NCBI GenBank assembly: GCA_045645505.1
Contig: JAZRIW010000020.1
Coordinates: 4,130-68,129 of the forward strand
Length of the DNA stretch: 64,000 nucleotides
From: Fumia sp045645505
GTDB lineage: Bacteria > Bacillota > Clostridia > Oscillospirales > Ruminococcaceae
Direction of reading: 5' to 3'
This document shows positions 27,063 to 34,216 of this stretch, in pieces. Positions within the stretch are counted from its first letter, which is position 1; every line of letters starts with the position of its first letter. The notes below the pieces were generated by a model. The model saw nothing but the letters and a program-made list of their open reading frames with translations. It was not told the DNA's origin and made no database searches. Made by a program: the position numbers and the translations under genes.

Positions 27063-27327
27063 CCGTATTGTAAATGTAGCGATTATTGCTATGTGCTGCT
27101 ATCTTGCTGCTTCTTGTATTGTTCTGTTTATGGATGTTGTGGCGTATAAAAATAAAATTGCCGAAGTTTATGAACAGTGCGAGGAACAGAAACTCAGCAA
27201 TGAAGAATGGGATGCTTGGGTTAAGCAAAGCTCCGATAAGGAATTTGTTATAAAAATGGCTCGTGAAAGATTGGGGCTTATTTTCCCTGACGAACGAGTT
27301 TATTACAATGCTTCTGAGAACAAGTAA
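27037..27327 (+). CDS. divIC: Septum formation initiator DivIC/FtsB family
   Basis: A basic N-terminus, one membrane helix (VAIIAMCCYLAASCIVLFM), a short coiled coil (NKIAEVYEQCEEQ) and the FtsB-type C-terminus FVIKMARERLGLIFPDERVYYN identify this divisome protein. The frame is open from an ATG at 26986, but GTG at 27037 with GGAGAG about ten bases upstream gives 96 aa, the family's usual size, and avoids a long overlap with yabQ. It should bridge FtsL and FtsQ/DivIB at the septum. Confidence 0.85.
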   Translation: MKRKKSILNRIVNVAIIAMCCYLAASCIVLFMDVVAYKNKIAEVYEQCEEQKLSNEEWDAWVKQSSDKEFVIKMARERLGLIFPDERVYYNASENK

Positions 27328-27359
27328 CCTAAGATTTTAAGGGAGGCACATAAGCACTT

Positions 27360-27842
27360 ATGCAGCTTGAAGTAGGAAAAATTTATGAGGGTAAAGTAAC
27401 AGGTGTTACAAAATTTGGAGCATTTGTGGAAATTGCTGAAGGGACAACAGGTATGGTACATATCTCTGAGGTAGCTTCTACTTTTGTAAAGGAAATTTCA
27501 GAATTTATTACTCAGGGCCAGGAAGTTAAGGTTAAGGTAATGAATATTGCCGATGACGGTAAGATAGCCTTGTCGATAAAAAGGGCTACCGAGACTTCTA
27601 AACCTGCTCCTCGTAATACAAACCGCAATTATAATGGCGGTGGAGGTAACGGAAATAAGGGCTCTAACAGTAATAAGGTGAGTTCTTTTGAACAACCTCC
27701 CCAGCAGTTCGAAGTGTATCAGGAAGGAAGTAAATCTTTTGAGGATATGCTGAGTAAGTTTATGCAAAAAAGTGATGAAAAGATTTCTGATTTGAAAAAA
27801 GCCAATGATAACAGAAGAGGTTCTTATCAGAGAAAAAGATAA
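27360..27842 (+). CDS. S1-domain RNA-binding protein (YabR-like)
   Basis: Residues 1-75 are a single S1 domain: LEVGKIYEGKVTGVTKFGAFVEI, GTTGMVHISEVA, VKVKVMNIADDGKIALSIKRA. The remaining 85 residues are low-complexity, with Asn/Gly-rich RNYNGGGGNGNKGSNSN and a charged tail. This is the general-stress S1 protein (YabR/GSP13) arrangement, with likely ribosome or RNA association. It ends the yab block before a strong terminator. Confidence 0.88.
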   Translation: MQLEVGKIYEGKVTGVTKFGAFVEIAEGTTGMVHISEVASTFVKEISEFITQGQEVKVKVMNIADDGKIALSIKRATETSKPAPRNTNRNYNGGGGNGNKGSNSNKVSSFEQPPQQFEVYQEGSKSFEDMLSKFMQKSDEKISDLKKANDNRRGSYQRKR

Positions 27843-27846
27843 ATTA

Positions 27847-27874
27847 AAGAGGCTGTATTTACAGCCTCTTTTTT
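27847..27874 (+). terminator. Rho-independent terminator of the yab block
   Basis: AAGAGGCTGT (27847-27856) pairs perfectly with ACAGCCTCTT (27861-27870), then a T run. Confidence 0.92.
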
Positions 27875-27969
27875 GTATCTGATTTGATGAAAATAGATAA
27901 TCTTATCTTGATTTCCTTAAAAAATATGCGATAATATTACTATAAATATATAAGAATGGGGGAGTAAAA

Positions 27970-28226
27970 ATGGATAATATTCAGAATTTTAAATGTCCGT
28001 GTTGTGATGCAGGACTTGAATTTTATCCGTTAAACGGTAAACTCCATTGTTCATCCTGTGGTAATTATTTTGAAGTTGTTGCAATGCAACAGATGACTGA
28101 TGCGGAAAATTCTGTCCTGAATGCGGTGCTAAAAGGGCTGATGGACAAGATGATGGCTGGACTTGTTCCTGCGGTGCTGTAAATAAAGGCAAATTCTGTT
28201 CAGAATGTGGTTCGAAGAAATCTTAA
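27970..28226 (+). pseudogene. Small double zinc-ribbon protein gene with a one-base frameshift
   Basis: The first frame from the ATG at 27970 (good GGGGGAG upstream) encodes NFKCPCCDAGLEFYPLNG and KLHCSSCGNYFEVV, then at about 28099 departs from homologous sequence and ends at 28182. The neighbouring frame continues from there with CGKFCPECGAKR, WTCSCGAVNKGKFCSECGSK and a stop at 28226. Joined, they give a compact protein of about 85 aa with eight or more paired Cys, typical of clostridial zinc-ribbon microproteins. One missing base near 28099-28101 explains it. Either the gene is decaying or the sequence carries an error there. Confidence 0.72.
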
Positions 28227-28261
28227 AATGTAATAATTCTTATTTTAAAAATATGAAGAGT

Positions 28262-28294
28262 AAAAAAATCCCGTTCACTTTTGTGAACAGGATT
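28262..28294 (-). terminator. Terminator downstream of tRNA-Leu
   Basis: On the minus strand a hairpin with a GTTCAC/GTGAAC core (28294-28268) is followed by seven T, directly after the tRNA CCA end. Confidence 0.85.
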
Positions 28295-28296
28295 TT

Positions 28297-28383
28297 TGGT
28301 GCCGCTGACCGGACTTGAACCGGTACGGTATCGCTACCGAGGGATTTTAAGTCCCTTGTGTCTGCCTATTCCACCACAGCGGC
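28297..28383 (-). tRNA. tRNA-Leu (anticodon TAA)
   Basis: On the minus strand the acceptor stem GCCGCTG/CAGCGGC closes the molecule and the 3' A-CCA is encoded (28300-28297). The anticodon arm AGGGACT-TAA-AATCCCT, a long variable arm (TCGGTAGCGATACCG) typical of a class II tRNA, and the T arm CCGGTTCAAGTCCGG are all present. It reads UUA codons. It stands alone with its own terminator. Confidence 0.96.
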
Positions 28384-28440
28384 GACTATATTATTCTATA
28401 TGATTTTTTTTACTTTGTCAAGGGGTAGAATTTTATTTTT

Positions 28441-28487
28441 TATAAAAAATAACGCTTGTCTTGTTTTAAGTTAAGATGAGCGTTATT
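28441..28487 (-). terminator. Terminator of the XRE gene at 28483
   Basis: AATAACGCTTGTCTT (28448-28462) pairs almost perfectly with AAGATGAGCGTTATT (28473-28487). On the minus strand this is a hairpin followed by TTTTTTATA. It overlaps the stop codon. Confidence 0.8.
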
Positions 28488-28683
28488 CTTTTTCAAATTT
28501 TATAATATCTGATACTTCGCAGTCAAGAACATAACAGAGTGCATCAAGCGTTTTAGTGCTTATGGCTTCTCCTTTTTTAATTCTGTGCATAGTGTTAGCA
28601 GAAAAGCCTTGTTTGAAAATCAGATAATATTCTGTTAATCCTTTTTTTAAAAGCGTTTCATAAAAAGGCTTGTAACTAATCAT
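28483..28683 (-). CDS. XRE-family helix-turn-helix regulator (YozG-like)
   Basis: A 66-aa single-domain repressor: ISYKPFYETLLKKGLTEYYLIFKQGFSANTM, then HRIKKGEAISTKTLDALCYVLDCEVSDIIKF. This is the short Cro/YozG type common in Firmicutes. The ATG at 28683 is preferred over upstream TTG, GTG and ATG codons because GGTGAT lies at the right distance. It is divergent from the lipoprotein operon, whose promoter contains a perfect TTGAGT palindrome, so it probably represses that promoter; this is inferred. Confidence 0.85.
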   Translation of the reverse strand: MISYKPFYETLLKKGLTEYYLIFKQGFSANTMHRIKKGEAISTKTLDALCYVLDCEVSDIIKFEKE

Positions 28684-28719
28684 AATCATCACCAATTAAA
28701 TTTTATCATACTTAACCTA

Positions 28720-28748
28720 TTGACAATACTCAATAAATTGAGTACAAT
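28720..28748 (+). promoter_or_regulatory. Promoter with embedded TTGAGT palindromic operator
   Basis: TTGACA (28720-28725) and TACAAT (28743-28748) are spaced by 17 bases. Within the spacer, ACTCAA-taaa-TTGAGT (28728-28743) is a perfect inverted repeat. A repressor here would block RNA polymerase directly. The adjacent divergent XRE gene is the obvious candidate. Confidence 0.75.
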
Positions 28749-28803
28749 GTATTCACAAAGTAATATCTTGTCACATTAAGTATCATTAAAGGAGGAATTT
28801 AAA

Positions 28804-29304
28804 ATGAAAAAGATATTAGCAGTTGTTGTAGTATTAGTTTTGGCATTTACATTGGTAGCTTGCGGTAAAAAAAACACAAATACCGTAAAAGAGGAAAATA
28901 TAACCTCTACGTCTGAAAGTTCAAAAACAGATGAAAACAATGTAATTGAATCTGCTACTCAAGAGGAAAAGGTTGTTGAAGAGATTGTGGAAACTGTTTC
29001 AGAAGAAATAGTCGAAAGCAAAGAGCCTAAAAAGGATAAGGATGTTCCTGACTGGAGAAGCTTTTTAAAGGAATATGAGGACTGGGTGGACGAATACATC
29101 AAAATTACAAAGAAGTATAGTGAAAATCCGACAGATTTTTCTATTTTAGGTGATTATACCGATATGCTTTCCGAGATGACTGACTGGGCAGAAAAAACAG
29201 ACGAAATGGAAAAGGCTTTAGAAGATACATCAGTCGATGAATTGTTGGAATATACAAATGAATTGGTAAAAATTGCTGCTAAAATTGCAGAAGCGGCTTA
29301 TTAA
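28804..29304 (+). CDS. Secreted lipoprotein, DUF6591-like
   Basis: The 166-aa protein has a lipoprotein signal ending at the lipobox LVAC-G (Cys 21). A Glu/Thr-rich linker follows (about 25-85), then a helical domain with DWRSFLKEYEDWVDEYIKITKKY and DFSILGDYTDMLSEMTDWAEK. Such Trp/Tyr-patterned four-helix lipoproteins occur widely in gut Clostridia with no known function. GGAGG precedes the ATG. It is first in a two-gene operon with a small membrane protein, under an XRE-type operator. Confidence 0.75.
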   Translation: MKKILAVVVVLVLAFTLVACGKKNTNTVKEENITSTSESSKTDENNVIESATQEEKVVEEIVETVSEEIVESKEPKKDKDVPDWRSFLKEYEDWVDEYIKITKKYSENPTDFSILGDYTDMLSEMTDWAEKTDEMEKALEDTSVDELLEYTNELVKIAAKIAEAAY

Positions 29305-29318
29305 ATCTGGAGGTTATT

Positions 29319-29726
29319 ATGAGAAGTAAAGTTTTACTTGTTTCCAATATACTTGCTACAATATATGTTGGAATTATATGGTGGCTTTTTGGAGGCGCTT
29401 TTATAACTTCGGGTGGTATTGAGTTTTGGTCAGAATATTTAAGCATATTGAATTATTTATTTGAGTTTAGTTCTGATGCAGTAAACATTATATATGTTTT
29501 GGTTGTATTGATGACTATACATATAGGTATGTTTACTTTAGGAACTATTTTTGGTTGGATTGGATATGGTGTAAAGAAAAGTGGTTTAGCAAAGTTTTCA
29601 GCAACATTATACCTTATTGGAACAATAGCTTTCCCGATTTATATATTCTTTGGACTTCCACTAATTATATTGGGATTTATAGGCGGAGGAAAGCAAAAGA
29701 AAATAAATCTTTTAAAAAACAATTAA
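29319..29726 (+). CDS. Small four-helix membrane protein, function unknown
   Basis: 135 aa with four hydrophobic segments (about residues 5-25, 50-72, 74-92 and 98-124), short loops and a basic C-terminal tail (GGGKQKKINLLKNN). No recognised motif. It lies 14 bases after the lipoprotein gene with its own GGAGG site, so the pair is probably co-regulated and may act together at the membrane. Confidence 0.7.
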   Translation: MRSKVLLVSNILATIYVGIIWWLFGGAFITSGGIEFWSEYLSILNYLFEFSSDAVNIIYVLVVLMTIHIGMFTLGTIFGWIGYGVKKSGLAKFSATLYLIGTIAFPIYIFFGLPLIILGFIGGGKQKKINLLKNN

Positions 29727-29736
29727 AAAGTGTTTC

Positions 29737-29762
29737 AAGGCGGTGGGGAAACCCATCGCCTT
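29737..29762 (+). terminator. Hairpin terminator after the lipoprotein operon
   Basis: AAGGCGGTGGG (29737-29747) pairs with CCCATCGCCTT (29752-29762), closing on an Ade-rich tetraloop. A modest T-rich tail follows. Confidence 0.65.
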
Positions 29763-29855
29763 AAATTTATCATTTTTTGTAAAATTGTTCATAATAAGTT
29801 CATTACGATAGTATATAATGTAAATAACTAAACTATCGGGGAGTGGATATTTGTT

Positions 29856-31070
29856 TTGAAAATCGAAAATATCAAAAAGAAATATATAGTTATTGCTGTT
29901 ATTGCAATAGTTTTAATTGTTCTTATAGCGATAGGCTCTAAGGGATCTGATACAGAGGCTTATGAGTCTGAAACCGTAAAGATGCAGAATATTACCACTT
30001 ATTTTAGCTTTAGTGGTAATTTAAAGCCTATTGAGAAAAAATCTTTTACTTCAAACGGTAACTGTGAAATAAAGGAAATTATTGTTAAGGAAGGGGATTT
30101 TGTCAATGAAGGCGACATCCTTTATACCGTTGACAATACCGATTATGACAATACAGTAAAGCAGGCAAAGGCGTCCCTTGATATTGCGAGAGTCAACTAC
30201 GAAAGTGCAAAGGATGGCTCGGGTAAGCAACAGCTGATGCAGGCTGAAACGGCATATAATTCCGCAAAGTTAAATTTTGAAAATGCCGAAAAAGCTTTAA
30301 ATAACAGCAAGGTACTTTTTGAGGCAGAGATTATTTCAAGAAACGATTACGATAATGCTATGACTTCATACACCAATGCAAAGCAACAATATGAGACTGC
30401 AAAAAGTACATATGAGCTAACAAGAGATACTCTTGTGGCAAATAGCGAAAAAGCGGCTGAAGCTCAGCTTAATCAGGCGCAGGCAGTTTACGATTCTGCT
30501 GTTTCTCAAAGGGTTGATGATGAGGTGAAGGCTGAATTTTCGGGTGAAATCACCAAAATATACATTAACGATGGCGATACTGTCATGAAGGGAAGTCCCA
30601 CAGTCGATATTGCAGATTTTTCTCAGATGATAGCAACTGTTAAGGTCGATGAATACGATATGTCTGCGATGAGTATCGGTAAGGAGGTAACCTGTACTGT
30701 TGATGCTTTGCAGAAAAGCTTTGATGGGGTTGTGGACAAAATTTCCAAAACTGCCGTAGTTCAGGCAGGTATTTCCTATTATGAAGCAGATGTTATAATT
30801 CCTTCCGATGGTACACTTTTGGAGGGAATGTCGGTTGAGGCAAAAGCTTTAAATCAGAATATCGAAAATGCTGTAACAATTTCAATGAAGGCGTTGCAGT
30901 TTGACAATGAGAATAAGCCTTTTGTATATTTAAAGGAAAAAGGTAAGCTTAAAGAAAAATATGTAACAATCGGTGCAAATGACGGGCTTACCGTTGAGAT
31001 AAAGGAAGGGCTTAATGAAGGGGATACTGTATATTTCCCCAAGAATATGTTTGAATTTCCGATGAGTTAG
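29856..31070 (+). CDS. MacA/HlyD-type membrane fusion (adaptor) protein
   Basis: 404 aa with TTG start and GGGGAG upstream. Residues 8-27 form the membrane anchor. A biotinyl-lipoyl-like half (IKEIIVKEGDFVNEGDILYTVDN) is followed by a long coiled-coil hairpin (about 95-210), the second lipoyl half (AEFSGEITKIYINDGDTV), a beta barrel and a membrane-proximal domain. It should link the MacB-type ABC transporter encoded downstream to an outer component or to the cell wall. The permease, ATPase and TolC-like genes follow in tight succession. Confidence 0.88.
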   Translation: MKIENIKKKYIVIAVIAIVLIVLIAIGSKGSDTEAYESETVKMQNITTYFSFSGNLKPIEKKSFTSNGNCEIKEIIVKEGDFVNEGDILYTVDNTDYDNTVKQAKASLDIARVNYESAKDGSGKQQLMQAETAYNSAKLNFENAEKALNNSKVLFEAEIISRNDYDNAMTSYTNAKQQYETAKSTYELTRDTLVANSEKAAEAQLNQAQAVYDSAVSQRVDDEVKAEFSGEITKIYINDGDTVMKGSPTVDIADFSQMIATVKVDEYDMSAMSIGKEVTCTVDALQKSFDGVVDKISKTAVVQAGISYYEADVIIPSDGTLLEGMSVEAKALNQNIENAVTISMKALQFDNENKPFVYLKEKGKLKEKYVTIGANDGLTVEIKEGLNEGDTVYFPKNMFEFPMS

Positions 31071-31082
31071 GCGGTGAAGAAT

Positions 31083-31769
31083 ATGGAGCTTGTTCATATG
31101 ACTGATATTGTCAAGACTTACATTACCGGTGATGAAGAACAGGTAGTGCTTGACAAGGTGAATTTTTCCGTCAGCGAAGGGGAATTTGTTTCTATTTTAG
31201 GACCGTCAGGTTCCGGAAAATCTACCATGATGAATATAATCGGGTGTCTTGATGAGCCGACCTCAGGAGATTACTTTCTAAACGGAAGAGAGATAAAAAA
31301 TTTAGATGAAAAGACACTTGCCCACATAAGAAATAAGGAAATAGGCTTTGTTTTTCAGTCTTTCCAGCTTTTGAAAAGAAGTACTATCTGTGAAAATGTT
31401 GAGCTTCCTTTAATGTATGCAGGAGTGTCTTTAAAAGAAAGGCACGAGCGCGCAGTTGAAATCTTAAACCGTATGGGGCTTTACGAAAAGATAAATTTCT
31501 ATCCAAATCAGCTTTCAGGTGGTCAGCAGCAGAGAGTTGCAATTTCAAGAGCTGTTGTGACACAGCCTTCAATAGTTTTGGCTGATGAGCCTACGGGTGC
31601 TTTGGATCAGAAAACGGGTAAGCAGGTTATGGAGCTTTTTAAGGAATTAAATGCCGAGGGAAGAACTATAATTATGATTACCCACGATGCCAATATTGCA
31701 AAAAACGCTTCCCGTATCGTCAAGATATTAGACGGAAAGCTCTCGGAAGGAGACCTTGACGATGCTTAA
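31083..31769 (+). CDS. ABC transporter ATP-binding protein (MacB/LolD type)
   Basis: Walker A GPSGSGKST, Q-loop FVFQSFQLLKR, signature LSGGQQQRVAISRA, Walker B VLADEPTGALD and the H-loop MITHDA are all intact. A GTG at 31074 is open, but AGGCGG lies eight bases before the ATG at 31083, giving 228 aa, the family norm. It powers the FtsX-type permease encoded next, with which it overlaps by eight bases. Confidence 0.93.
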   Translation: MELVHMTDIVKTYITGDEEQVVLDKVNFSVSEGEFVSILGPSGSGKSTMMNIIGCLDEPTSGDYFLNGREIKNLDEKTLAHIRNKEIGFVFQSFQLLKRSTICENVELPLMYAGVSLKERHERAVEILNRMGLYEKINFYPNQLSGGQQQRVAISRAVVTQPSIVLADEPTGALDQKTGKQVMELFKELNAEGRTIIMITHDANIAKNASRIVKILDGKLSEGDLDDA

Positions 31770-32949
31770 AGAGAATCTTAAATTATCTTGGAAAAATATC
31801 GTTCAGAATAAGCTTCGCTCATTTTTGACGGTATTGGGAATTGTTATTGGTGTTACTGCGATTATTGCCCTTATTACCATTATTCAGGGCGTTATAAACA
31901 ATGTAAATGAGCAGTTTGAAAGTGTCGGAGCCAACACTATTGTTGTGCAGGCTTACGGTACTCCCTTAAAGCAGGGACTTTCTGAAAATGATATTAAAGC
32001 TTTAAATGAGATAGATGGAATTATGGGATTTGCACCTACTGTAACTTCTACTGTTGATATTCCCAACAATAACGGAGTCGAGGAGGAAATTTTGCTTGAA
32101 GGTAAAAACGAGGTCTATTTCAAGAAGAATCCCGATATCATTGTTGAGGGCAGAGGGATAAATATTCTTGATGTCAACAACAAAAATCACGTCTGTGTTA
32201 TAAATCGTGATATGGAGCAAAAGCTTTTTACGGGAGAGAGTGGTATCAATAAATCCGTTATAATTGGCGGTATAGATTATACTGTTATCGGTATAACCGA
32301 TACTACCGGAAAGCTTGATTCGGTTATGACTACCTTAGCTCATAATGAAAATGTAATTATGATACCATATACCAATGTTATGTATTTCACCGGTACAAAA
32401 AACATTATGGCGGTTGAGCTTTATATGGACGCCAATGCAGATTCAGAAATAGTAGTTAATGATGTAAAGGCTTATCTTAACGAAGCTTTTAACTATAAGG
32501 ATGACAGCTATGTCGTAATTGAGATGAATAGTCTGCTTGATATGATGAAATCAATGCAGAATATGATGCAGACAATGCTTGTGGGTATTGCTTCTATTGC
32601 TTTACTGGTAGGAGGTATCGGTATTATGAATATGATGCTTGTATCCGTTACCGAAAGAACAACCGAAATAGGACTCAGAAAGGCACTTGGTGCCGAGCCT
32701 AAGACGATACAGTTTCAGTTTTTGACAGAGGCTATAATGCTTTCACTTCTGGGAGGCTTTATAGGGCTTATTTTAGGACTTACGCTTTCAATAGTTGTGG
32801 CGATAATAATAGGATATGATTTTGTGTTATCGGTTTCTGCAATAGGTCTTGGAGTGGGATTTTCTGCGGCAGTCGGTATTATATTTGGTTTTGCTCCCGC
32901 TAAAAAGGCGAGTGAGCTTAATCCAATTGATGCATTAAGGAGTAATTAA
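31762..32949 (+). CDS. MacB-like FtsX-domain ABC permease
   Basis: 395 aa, with an N-terminal membrane helix after NLKLSWKNIVQNKLRSFLTVLG. A large extracellular MacB core domain (about 45-265) and three C-terminal helices of the FtsX domain follow, with the conserved VTERTTEIGLRKALGA and final AKKASELNPIDALR. These mechanotransmission permeases export peptides, lipoproteins or macrolides rather than moving them through a channel. GGAAGGAG is nine bases before the ATG. The substrate is unknown. Confidence 0.9.
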   Translation: MLKENLKLSWKNIVQNKLRSFLTVLGIVIGVTAIIALITIIQGVINNVNEQFESVGANTIVVQAYGTPLKQGLSENDIKALNEIDGIMGFAPTVTSTVDIPNNNGVEEEILLEGKNEVYFKKNPDIIVEGRGINILDVNNKNHVCVINRDMEQKLFTGESGINKSVIIGGIDYTVIGITDTTGKLDSVMTTLAHNENVIMIPYTNVMYFTGTKNIMAVELYMDANADSEIVVNDVKAYLNEAFNYKDDSYVVIEMNSLLDMMKSMQNMMQTMLVGIASIALLVGGIGIMNMMLVSVTERTTEIGLRKALGAEPKTIQFQFLTEAIMLSLLGGFIGLILGLTLSIVVAIIIGYDFVLSVSAIGLGVGFSAAVGIIFGFAPAKKASELNPIDALRSN

Positions 32950-34095
32950 ATGAAAAAGATAATTTCATTATTTCTGGTTTTAGGATTTATTTTGTCAATG
33001 CCTTTTCCTGCTTTTGCAAAAACCTTGGAGTACAAGGACATTGAGGAAGAGGTGCTCGAAAATAATTTGCAGATTAAAAATAACAAAGCAACCATTAAGA
33101 ATTTAAAGCTTAATCGTGTTGTACCCAATACAGGTTTTGAAACAGATAAGGCGATGGAATCGGCAATTGAAGGAATGGATAATATTACGGCAAATCCTAT
33201 GGTTTCACCCGATGTTGCCATAATAGCTCAAAGTACCAAAATGTCACTTTCCATGCTAAACGAAATTTTAAACTCAATGACTTCACCGCAGGGCTCTGTG
33301 TCTGGCTATAATCAACAGTTAAATCTTACAAAGATTCAGCTTGAGCACGCTGATAAGCAGATTGTTAATGCAACAAAGGGATTATTTGCAACCTGGCATC
33401 AGCTTATTTCAAATCTTGAAGTTCTTAATGCGAGTAAGGAAAATATGGCACTTTCTGTCAATGCAGTTAAAGTAAGAGCATCTTTGGGACTTGCCACAGC
33501 GCTTGAAGTGAGCGAGCAGGAAAAAAGCTACAATTCGCTTGTAGTGAATATCACAGATCTTGAAAATCAAATCATTATTATAAAAGGGGAGATAAACAAA
33601 ATGCTCGGCAGATCCTTTAATGAGGAGTTGACCGCAGGAAAGCTTCCCGAGCCTGATCTTAAATATATTGACAGTATAAATCCCGAGAAGGATTTTGTAT
33701 CAGCAAAAAGTAAAAGCTATGATTTAATATATCTCAATAAGGAATACGATTATCTTAAGAAAAACGATTCAACTGTATCTTACAATAATCGTATGATAAA
33801 AAGAAATGAGATTACTGCTGAAGAGGGAGCGCTGATGACCTCTCTTGTCCAAAAGAAAAATGATATTTTAAAGCAAAAAGCAAATCTTGAAATCGAAAAT
33901 AAAAAGCTTTCGGACGAGGAAAAGAAGTATTCAGATATCGAGAAAAAATATGCTCTAGGTATGGCGTCCGGGATTGAGGTAAAGTTTCAGAAAAATACCC
34001 TTAAGTCGCAGAAAGCATCAGTGGAAATTGCAAAAAGCACACTCTTTTTGGAAATCGAAAATTATAAGGCGATTTTAGAGGGAATTTCAGTTTAA
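32950..34095 (+). CDS. TolC-like coiled-coil exported protein
   Basis: The signal peptide (residues 1-23, cutting after FAKT) is followed by a 350-residue, almost wholly helical, coiled-coil protein. It shows the OEP/TolC repeat pattern: an early NNLQIKNNKATIKNL and LNLTKIQLEHADKQI, then duplicated SKSYDLIYLNKEYDYLKK and KKYALGMASGIEVKFQKNTLKSQ. No beta-barrel-like segments are evident. In a spore-former presumably without an outer membrane, it may form a wall-spanning extension of the MacA/MacB pump. It starts immediately after the permease stop and ends the operon. Confidence 0.75.
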   Translation: MKKIISLFLVLGFILSMPFPAFAKTLEYKDIEEEVLENNLQIKNNKATIKNLKLNRVVPNTGFETDKAMESAIEGMDNITANPMVSPDVAIIAQSTKMSLSMLNEILNSMTSPQGSVSGYNQQLNLTKIQLEHADKQIVNATKGLFATWHQLISNLEVLNASKENMALSVNAVKVRASLGLATALEVSEQEKSYNSLVVNITDLENQIIIIKGEINKMLGRSFNEELTAGKLPEPDLKYIDSINPEKDFVSAKSKSYDLIYLNKEYDYLKKNDSTVSYNNRMIKRNEITAEEGALMTSLVQKKNDILKQKANLEIENKKLSDEEKKYSDIEKKYALGMASGIEVKFQKNTLKSQKASVEIAKSTLFLEIENYKAILEGISV

Positions 34096-34103
34096 AATAA
34101 ACA

Positions 34104-34133
34104 AAAACCGATTTAAATAAATCGGTTTTTTTT
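34104..34133 (+). terminator. Rho-independent terminator of the export operon
   Basis: AAAACCGATTT (34104-34114) pairs perfectly with AAATCGGTTTT (34119-34129), followed by more T. Confidence 0.92.
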
Positions 34134-34216
34134 ATTTATTTTATAGTGGACATTACAGTAATATTGTGATAGAATGGAGAACGAATGAAAATAATATTTT
34201 GAAAGAGGATAATTTT

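Noticed and set aside
29808..29837. GATAGT/ACTATC inverted repeat before the MacA-like gene as an operator
   Set aside because: Only 6 bp per arm with a long spacer; too weak in AT-rich DNA to support.
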